DNA of 64,000 bases from NCBI RefSeq assembly GCF_009801115.1, contig NZ_VTOL01000009.1, positions 62,001-126,000 on the forward strand. Reading direction: 5' to 3'. The DNA is from Dyadobacter sp. 3J3 (lineage in GTDB: Bacteria > Bacteroidota > Bacteroidia > Cytophagales > Spirosomataceae). Positions 58,497 through 64,000 of this stretch are shown in pieces. The notes beneath the pieces were generated by a model. That model saw nothing but the letters and a program-made list of their open reading frames with translations, was not told where the DNA came from and did no database searches. Position 1 is the first letter of the stretch; each line of letters starts with the position of its first letter. The translations under genes were made by a program, and so were the position numbers.

Positions 58497-60449
58497 TTAT
58501 TTTCGTTTTCGTTTTTTGGGTGTGGTAACAGGTTCAACTAAATCAGTTTGCAAGATAGTACTATTTCCGGCCCCATCTTTAACTTCTAACATCAGTTCGC
58601 CCTCAAAAAGTTGGCTTTCATCCATTTTTTCTGACCAGATATATCCTGTTTTGGCATCATAATTCATCAAAACCCACTCTCCGTTGACATACGCCTTGAA
58701 ATTATCAATCCCTGAAATCCCGTCACTGATGAAAGCTCGTATGCGTTTCGTACTATGTTCAACCAGCCTGACTCGTGGTGGAATTGTATCTTTTTGAATG
58801 ACAAAAGTACCCAGTTCCCTGGTTTTGAATGTAATTTCATTATCCTTCCAAGTTCCTCCTATAAAGCGATAACCATAACCGGTATACCGATAAATCCCAC
58901 TTCTTTCTTTATTGACCGGGACTTCTTCCGGTTTGAAAGAAATCGTCACATAATCTCGCAGCGGAATACCTTTATCATTTATAGTCAGCGAATTATAATT
59001 TTGCTGACCGACTACATACAAAGTATCAAACAACGTATTGGTATCAAATTGAAGTGACCAGCGATCGGTCTTGTAAGTTGTTAACTTACCCGGACTGATC
59101 TTCGATCTCAGATAAGTTCGAGCCATGGTATTTCCAATTTTAACCGAATCAGGAATATAATCTCTTAAATCAGTCAGGAAAACTGCCGTTTCATTTTCAT
59201 AAAGATCGGGTGCTTTTTTTACCTCTTTTCCATACACATAAAAAGTAGCCAGCGGCATTGAGCTGCGATAATATTTCGCTCTTACTTTTAATGTATTATC
59301 AAAAATTTCACTTTGGATCCATTCCGGATTTACTTCCATATCATAAACCGGAAGTGGTGGATTTTGGGTTTCTCCTTTTATTGAAAAAGTGAGTACCGAT
59401 GAATTTTCATAGGAATCAAAAATCTTTATTTTGACCTGATGTGTTAAAGTATCGTTGATAAAGAGTTTGCCTTTGTAAGCACCGGTTTTATATAAATCAA
59501 ATTTATTCCCGTCTGGCACATAACATTTCAAAAAACGCTGTCCGGTTTCCTGTTCTGTTTCGTAATTAATTAGGTTGTTATAATCGCGGGTGGCGGCGTT
59601 TGGGAAAATTTCCATGTTGTAGGCGAAAACTTCCTGATCATCCATTTTTATTTCAATACACTGCAAACCATAACGAAAACCAGTACCGGTCATCATATCA
59701 TGCGCCAGTAATTCCAATCCAACCGTACCGGTTGCTGTAATCGTTGCCGGAATATTGTATGTTCCATCTTTCTGTCGAACGGGCGTGTAGGTTTGTCTTT
59801 CAAATTTACCATTGATCCTGCCATTAATATCGGTAGGACGAATGGCTACACTTACAAATTTCGGCGGCGTGACGTCTTTGATTTCATTAAAACCAAAATA
59901 AAGCGGATTCAAATAATTGTCCTGGGAATCACGAATTTCAAAATGCAAATGCGGCCCGGCAGAACCACCGGTGTTACCCGAAAGCGCAATGACTTCGCCT
60001 TTTCTAAAAGCATATTTTCCAGCTTCCGGAAAAAGATCAATTTCAAAAGTTTGTTTTTTGTATTGTTCAGCACGGACGTAATTGGCCAGCGAATCGCTGA
60101 ATTTCAACAAATGTCCATAAACCGTCGTTTGTCCGTTGGGATGACGTAAATAAATTACATTTCCATAACCACTTCTTTGCACAGCAACTTTGTAAACATA
60201 TCCTTCCGCGGCCGCGTGGACAGGCAAACCTTCCACCTGCTGCGTACGGATATCCAACCCCGCGTGAAAATGATTTGAACGCAAATCACCTAATCCACCC
60301 GCCAATGAATTAGTAAGTCCGGGCCTGATCGGAAACTGATAATAACCTTGCGGATATGATTGTTTCTGAGCAAAACCGGAAAGAACAGAAAGCAAAAAAA
60401 GAAAGAATATGAAACTAGTACGTCTGTTAACCAATGGATTATACAACAT
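58497..60449 (-). CDS. M23 family peptidoglycan-hydrolase-like protein with long beta-rich C-terminus
   Basis: The 650-aa protein has a signal peptide (SFIFFLFLLSVLSGFAQ) and an M23/LytM domain at about 35-180. The metal ligand motifs are NHFHAGLDIRT (HxxxD, His62 region), VYGHLLKF and HLHFEIRD (HxH). The remaining 450 residues are predicted beta-sandwich (Ig-like) modules without recognised motifs, ending in a VEPVTTPKKRKRK tail. It would cleave or regulate cleavage of peptidoglycan. Peptidases of this shape are common in Bacteroidota. It follows the FAH gene by 31 bp and ends 3 bp before bcp. Confidence 0.9.
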   Translation of the reverse strand: MLYNPLVNRRTSFIFFLFLLSVLSGFAQKQSYPQGYYQFPIRPGLTNSLAGGLGDLRSNHFHAGLDIRTQQVEGLPVHAAAEGYVYKVAVQRSGYGNVIYLRHPNGQTTVYGHLLKFSDSLANYVRAEQYKKQTFEIDLFPEAGKYAFRKGEVIALSGNTGGSAGPHLHFEIRDSQDNYLNPLYFGFNEIKDVTPPKFVSVAIRPTDINGRINGKFERQTYTPVRQKDGTYNIPATITATGTVGLELLAHDMMTGTGFRYGLQCIEIKMDDQEVFAYNMEIFPNAATRDYNNLINYETEQETGQRFLKCYVPDGNKFDLYKTGAYKGKLFINDTLTHQVKIKIFDSYENSSVLTFSIKGETQNPPLPVYDMEVNPEWIQSEIFDNTLKVRAKYYRSSMPLATFYVYGKEVKKAPDLYENETAVFLTDLRDYIPDSVKIGNTMARTYLRSKISPGKLTTYKTDRWSLQFDTNTLFDTLYVVGQQNYNSLTINDKGIPLRDYVTISFKPEEVPVNKERSGIYRYTGYGYRFIGGTWKDNEITFKTRELGTFVIQKDTIPPRVRLVEHSTKRIRAFISDGISGIDNFKAYVNGEWVLMNYDAKTGYIWSEKMDESQLFEGELMLEVKDGAGNSTILQTDLVEPVTTPKKRKRK

Positions 60450-60480
60450 GAATTGAAAATGATAAATAAACTTCTCCCCT

Positions 60481-61092
60481 CTACCTTACCGACAATTCCA
60501 AAAGTTTTTTACCTTCAATTGAACACGTTAACTTATCGCCGATTTGTACAGACGAAACGCCTTTGGGTGTTCCTGTAAAAATCAAATCACCTTTTTTCAA
60601 CATAAAATATTTTGAAACAAAAGAAATCAGGTAGTTGATGTGGAACAACATCATCGAAGAATTCCCAGACTGCCGTGTTTCTCCATTTACATCCAGACTG
60701 AAATTAATGTTCTGGATATCTTCAAAATCCGAAATTGGCAAGAATTCAGAAACTGGCGCTGATCCGTTAAATGCTTTTGCCAATTCCCAAGGCAAGCCTT
60801 TTGCTTTCAATTCTGATTGAAGATCGCGCGCTGTAAAATCAATTCCTACACCGATTTCATCATAATATTTATGCGCAAAACGTTCTTCTATATTTTTACC
60901 AACACGATTTATTTTGATAACCAGCTCAACTTCGTGATGAATATCTTTTGAGAAATCAGGATAGAAAAAAGGTTCTCCGGCGCGGATCTGGGCCGTTTCA
61001 GGTTTCAGGAAAATAACCGGCGCATCAGGGCGCTCGTTATTCAATTCTTCGATATGTTCCGTATAATTACGGCCTACACAAATAATTTTCAT
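60481..61092 (-). CDS. Fumarylacetoacetate hydrolase family protein
   Basis: The 203-aa protein is a short FAH-family member: KIICVGRNYTEHIEELNN, then PVIFLKPETAQIRAGEPFFYPDFSKDIHHEVELVIKI (HxE metal site), VGIDFTARDLQSELKAKGLPWELAKAFNGSAPVSEFLP (the D, K and catalytic loop), and DLIFTGTPKGVSSVQIGDKLTC. This pattern is that of oxaloacetate tautomerase/acylpyruvase (FAHD1-like). It probably works on acylpyruvates or oxaloacetate in the cytosol. A TAGTTTTG -7-like motif lies at 61150-61157 on the reverse strand. First gene of its operon. Confidence 0.92.
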   Translation of the reverse strand: MKIICVGRNYTEHIEELNNERPDAPVIFLKPETAQIRAGEPFFYPDFSKDIHHEVELVIKINRVGKNIEERFAHKYYDEIGVGIDFTARDLQSELKAKGLPWELAKAFNGSAPVSEFLPISDFEDIQNINFSLDVNGETRQSGNSSMMLFHINYLISFVSKYFMLKKGDLIFTGTPKGVSSVQIGDKLTCSIEGKKLLELSVR

Positions 61093-61149
61093 TAAAAAAG
61101 ATTTGAGATTTAAAGGATAGTAACCTCAGAAAATAGATTCTGACTACAA

Positions 61150-61157
61150 CAAAACTA
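61150..61157 (-). promoter_or_regulatory. Candidate -7 promoter element (TAGTTTTG) for the FAH operon
   Basis: Reverse-strand TAnnTTTG match about 58 bp upstream of the ATG at 61092; no clear -33 box. Confidence 0.3.
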
Positions 61158-61354
61158 CTGACAAAGCCGGCTCCCACATAATATTTTTATCATTTTTTCA
61201 ATCTAAAAAACAGGTTCAAAATTTGAAGTTCAACGTATTAACTTTTCTTTTCATACTTTTTTCAAATTTTGATTCGACAATTTTTGACAGAAGTATCGTT
61301 ATTTGTAAGTGCTATGGTAAGACTGAGATGAAATTAATCAACAAAAAATTAGAT

Positions 61355-61993
61355 ATGAAGAAGCAGATTTCCTTTTCTTTATTCACTACGATTTGCCTTT
61401 TCGTTTTTACCATTTTACAATTTTCCTGCGACACACTGCGTAAAAATCCAGCTCCGGTAGCGCAGCCGCGCAGAACAAATACAACTGCGAATAACAGAAG
61501 ACCAACAAACGCTCCGGCAAGAAAACCAGCTAATAGCCGCCCAACGCCAACCAAAGATAAACCAGCTTATTCAAATGCCAGTCCATCCAGAAATTACAAT
61601 CGTGAAATCCCGCAAGTAGTGGAAGTAGCCAGGACATACTCCGGAACCCCCTATCGTTCAGGAGGTAATGACAAAAATGGCATTGACTGTTCAGGATTAA
61701 TTTGCTCTGTTTATTCAGAAGTTGGTATCAAAGTGCCACGCATTTCCTGGCAGCAATCAGAATTTGGAACGGAAGTAGGAAGTATTCAGGAAATCCGTCC
61801 GGGCGACTGGGTATTTTTTGTTCCCGAAGCGGGCAAGGAAGGTTATGTTTCCCATGCAGGAATCGTAACGGATGTAAGAAATCAACAGGAAATATTTTTC
61901 ATTCATGCATCCACTTCACGAGGCGTTCGCGAGGACAATCTTTTTTCAACTTACTTCAAGGGACGGTTTGTGAAAGCGATGCGCCCGTTTTAA
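61355..61993 (+). CDS. NlpC/P60 (C40) peptidase lipoprotein
   Basis: The ATG at 61355 is chosen because it opens a lipoprotein signal (TICLFVFTILQFSCDTLRK, Cys25); the longer frame adds an implausible N-terminus. The 212-aa product has an Arg/Pro/Asn-rich linker (about 35-80, NNRRPTNAPARKPANSRP) and then an NlpC/P60 domain: GGNDKNGIDCSGLICSVYSEVGIKVPR (catalytic Cys) and GYVSHAGIVTDVRNQQEIFFIHA (catalytic His). It is an outer-membrane-anchored peptidoglycan endopeptidase (Spr/MepS-like). It is divergent from the FAH operon. Confidence 0.92.
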   Translation: MKKQISFSLFTTICLFVFTILQFSCDTLRKNPAPVAQPRRTNTTANNRRPTNAPARKPANSRPTPTKDKPAYSNASPSRNYNREIPQVVEVARTYSGTPYRSGGNDKNGIDCSGLICSVYSEVGIKVPRISWQQSEFGTEVGSIQEIRPGDWVFFVPEAGKEGYVSHAGIVTDVRNQQEIFFIHASTSRGVREDNLFSTYFKGRFVKAMRPF

Positions 61994-62122
61994 AAACTAG
62001 CCCGACTTCTCTTCTTTTGAGTAACAATAAATATTCTGTATCTTTTTATTCTCAAAAGGATACGTAAGAAATTTGCTATCAATGGCTTATTAATAAATTA
62101 CCTCCAACCCCCGTAAAATTAA

Positions 62123-63343
62123 ATGGAAAATACATTAGGTCCACCGCCTGTTCCGCCTGCGCGCGTCATTGCATTGCACGGCAACCAGGGAATTCCATTT
62201 TATATTTTCGCTACCGTATTTTCTTCCTTTTGCGTCATCACCGGATTGATCTGGGATATTTGCTGGCACATGAGTATCGGGCGCGACGGACTTTTTTCTC
62301 CACCACATTTGATCATTTATCTCGGCGCAGTCGTTTCAGGAATATTTTCAGGGTATGAAATATTACGGGTTACATTTTGGGGAAACCCAATCGAAAAAAG
62401 TAAAAGTGTAAAAGTGTGGGGCTTTTTTTATAGTTCTTTGGGGCAATTATTCTGTGTTTGGGGAGCCTTGGCCATGCTTACTTCTGCACCATTTGACGAC
62501 TGGTGGCATAATACCTACGGTTTGGATATTACCATTCTTTCTCCGCCTCATACGATTTTGGCTTTGGGAATTATCAGCGTCCAGTTTGGTGCAATGATCA
62601 GTGTTATTTCATTGAAAAATCAGAATAAACTCTTTTTTAACGAAAATCCTGAAAAGAAGAAAAACATCAATAAGATCTTATTCTGGCTGTTTTCACTTTC
62701 GGCCGGATTTTTATTGACGATGTGGTATACGCTACTTTCCGAAGAAATGGGAATACGCAATACGCACAAATCAGACTTTTACATTGTTGCTTCTATCGTG
62801 TTTCCTTTTTACCTGATGGCTTTGGGAAAAGCTGTGAAAAACAAATGGACCATTACCGCTGTGACGGCGATTTACAGTTTGCTGATGTTACTGACACTTT
62901 GGATCATTCCACTCTTCCCGGCAGAGCCAAAACTCGGGCCAATTGTTAATCATATCGACCATTACCAGGGATTTAAGTTCCCCTTATTATTAATTGTTCC
63001 GGCATTTTTCGCAGATATTTTAAGAAACAAATTTGCTTATCTGAACGACTGGATTTTGTCATTAATTCTCGGAACTGCATTTCTTCTTACATTTTTTGTA
63101 GCGCAATGGAATGCCGGAACATTCCTGGTTGAATCACCACATGCAAGAAACTGGTTTTTCGGAAGTCATTACTGGTATTTTGGAAGTAACCCGGACTGGG
63201 AATTTCGTTATAAATTTCCTGATTGGGCGCTTGATACTACTCCTGAATTAATTAAAGGATTGGCAATTGCTTTGGTCAGCAGCCTTATATCTACACGTAT
63301 TGGTTTGAAATGGGGAAACTGGATGAATAAAATTCAACGATGA
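62123..63343 (+). CDS. Unrecognised polytopic membrane protein with a duplicated His motif
   Basis: The 406-aa protein has about ten to eleven membrane helices. It contains two copies of a conserved-looking block: WDICWHMSIGRDGLFSPPH (44-62) and DDWWHNTYGLDITILSPPH (125-143). Both have Asp, Trp, His, Gly, Asp and then Ser-Pro-Pro-His followed by a hydrophobic helix (LIIYLG / TILALG). The four His residues and aromatic residues suggest a metal or heme site between two related helices pairs. A Trp/Phe-rich segment near the end (NWFFGSHYWYFGSNPDWEF) adds another His. Family not recognised. Its stop overlaps the next gene in ATGA, so the two products likely act together. Confidence 0.75.
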   Translation: MENTLGPPPVPPARVIALHGNQGIPFYIFATVFSSFCVITGLIWDICWHMSIGRDGLFSPPHLIIYLGAVVSGIFSGYEILRVTFWGNPIEKSKSVKVWGFFYSSLGQLFCVWGALAMLTSAPFDDWWHNTYGLDITILSPPHTILALGIISVQFGAMISVISLKNQNKLFFNENPEKKKNINKILFWLFSLSAGFLLTMWYTLLSEEMGIRNTHKSDFYIVASIVFPFYLMALGKAVKNKWTITAVTAIYSLLMLLTLWIIPLFPAEPKLGPIVNHIDHYQGFKFPLLLIVPAFFADILRNKFAYLNDWILSLILGTAFLLTFFVAQWNAGTFLVESPHARNWFFGSHYWYFGSNPDWEFRYKFPDWALDTTPELIKGLAIALVSSLISTRIGLKWGNWMNKIQR

Positions 63344-64000
63344 AAAAACTAATTTACTTAATAATTCTGTTCCTGTTTTCCGTTCAGATTTCCTCTGCGC
63401 ATGTTGGAAGTTCAGGCGTACTTCTTCAAGGGCAGGCCGGTCCATACAAAGTTTTAATTGATATAACACCTCCGGAAGTCATCCCGGGAACGGCCCGAAT
63501 TACTGTTTTTGTTGAAAATGGAGATCCTCAGAAAGTTCTAGCCCGGCCCATTACATACCGTTTTGGAAGTCAGGGTGCTCCATCTGCGGACGAAATTCAC
63601 CCAGTTCCTGGTCAACCCGGACAATTCCAGGGAGTGGTTTGGCTTATGCAAAGTGGGTCTTCCAGTGTACAGATTGAAATCTCCGGCAAGGACGGAAAAG
63701 GAGAATTTATTGTTCCGGTTGTAGCAGTTTCTACCGCCCAGAGTGTAATGCCGAAAGGACTGGGATTTGGTCTTTCCTTACTTGGAATTCTTCTCTTTTT
63801 GTTAATGATCACAGCCATTGGCGCCAGTGTAAGCGACGGATTGCTTCGTCCGGGCGAAGTTTTATCATCCAAACAAAAAAGAAAAAGATGGATGAATATG
63901 GGTATCGCAGCGTTTGTCTGCGCATTAATTTTGTTTGGCGGAAGCAGTTGGTGGAATAGTTGGGCAGCTCGTTATAACAAAAATATTTACAAGGCATTAA
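63340..64000 (+). CDS. Secreted, membrane-anchored Ig-like protein (3' end outside window)
   Basis: An ATG at 63340 (in the ATGA overlap) opens a frame that is still open at 64000, giving at least 220 residues. There is a signal peptide (LIYLIILFLFSVQISSAH), then an Ig-like domain of about 110 residues (LIDITPPEVIPGTARITVFV, VVWLMQSGSSSVQIEISGKD). A membrane helix (GLSLLGILLFLLMITAIGAS, about 148-167), a basic stretch KQKRKRWMN and a second helix follow. The extracytoplasmic part loosely resembles YtkA/FixH-type metal or redox accessory domains; this is a weak guess. It is the partner of the His-motif membrane protein. Confidence 0.7.
   Translation, partial: MKKLIYLIILFLFSVQISSAHVGSSGVLLQGQAGPYKVLIDITPPEVIPGTARITVFVENGDPQKVLARPITYRFGSQGAPSADEIHPVPGQPGQFQGVVWLMQSGSSSVQIEISGKDGKGEFIVPVVAVSTAQSVMPKGLGFGLSLLGILLFLLMITAIGASVSDGLLRPGEVLSSKQKRKRWMNMGIAAFVCALILFGGSSWWNSWAARYNKNIYKAL

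Noticed and set aside
1..64000. tRNA, rRNA or insertion sequences
   Set aside because: No cloverleaf-like, ribosomal or transposase sequence, nor terminal repeats with target duplications, was seen on either strand.

Overview
The window is chromosomal DNA from a member of the Bacteroidota, most likely order Cytophagales and probably a Dyadobacter-like organism (genus is inference from overall gene content). The support is a porP-gldK-gldL-gldM-gldN type IX secretion/gliding cluster, a protein with a T9SS type A C-terminal sorting domain, Bacteroidota-typical families (DUF4271, DUF4230, DUF3109, PorP/SprF), weak or absent Shine-Dalgarno sites, and several TAnnTTTG promoter motifs. No rRNA, tRNA, CRISPR array, transposase, phage or plasmid gene was found. 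Both window edges cut genes: a Na+/H+ antiporter on the left and a secreted membrane-anchored protein on the right.

Layout. 1-9.6 kb: antiporter fragment, a Tat-exported oxidoreductase/sugar isomerase pair, a lipoprotein, a sterol-desaturase-like protein, a nucleoside-gate transporter, a TolC plus MacA-like adaptor pair and a DUF456 protein. 9.8-15.2 kb: carboxynorspermidine dehydrogenase, FolB, a DivIVA-domain protein, a WD40 protein, a phosphopantetheinyl transferase and a transglutaminase-like protein. 15.4-22.4 kb: galE-rfbB-rfbA sugar-nucleotide operon, O-methyltransferase, MltD-like LysM transglycosylase, DUF3109 protein and an alkyltransferase-like protein. 22.4-24.6 kb: a tandem duplication of a small secreted protein, each copy with the same elaborate upstream operator layout, and an NTF2-like lipoprotein. 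24.8-32 kb: GtrA, a sodium:solute symporter, ClpS, RecR, an exported superoxide dismutase, a TPR protein, a TlpA thioredoxin and an azurin-like cupredoxin.

32-41.4 kb: sucD, DUF4271, hemD, then the T9SS core. GldK is the lipoprotein ring, GldL/GldM form the proton-driven motor and GldN is the ring partner; PorP/SprF is a T9SS-associated outer-membrane protein. 41.6-49.2 kb: collagen-like lipoprotein, DUF4230, miaA, a ribE-PASTA-T9SS cargo-rhodanese operon, bifunctional hisB and a 34-aa membrane peptide. 49.3-53.7 kb: small secreted protein, beta-carbonic anhydrase with a SulP anion transporter (likely a bicarbonate module), and an ECF sigma/anti-sigma/Spy-like stress operon.

53.9-57.9 kb is the most unusual region. 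The two transketolase half-genes, normally adjacent, are separated by three co-directional genes: a Uma2-family nuclease, an AAA ATPase and a TOPRIM-like DUF4276 protein. The AT-rich ATPase/DUF4276 pair overlaps by 7 bp and resembles OLD/PARIS-type two-gene defence modules. 58-64 kb: peroxiredoxin, M23 peptidase and FAH hydrolase operon, an NlpC/P60 lipoprotein, and a coupled pair consisting of a polytopic membrane protein with a duplicated His motif and an exported membrane-anchored partner.
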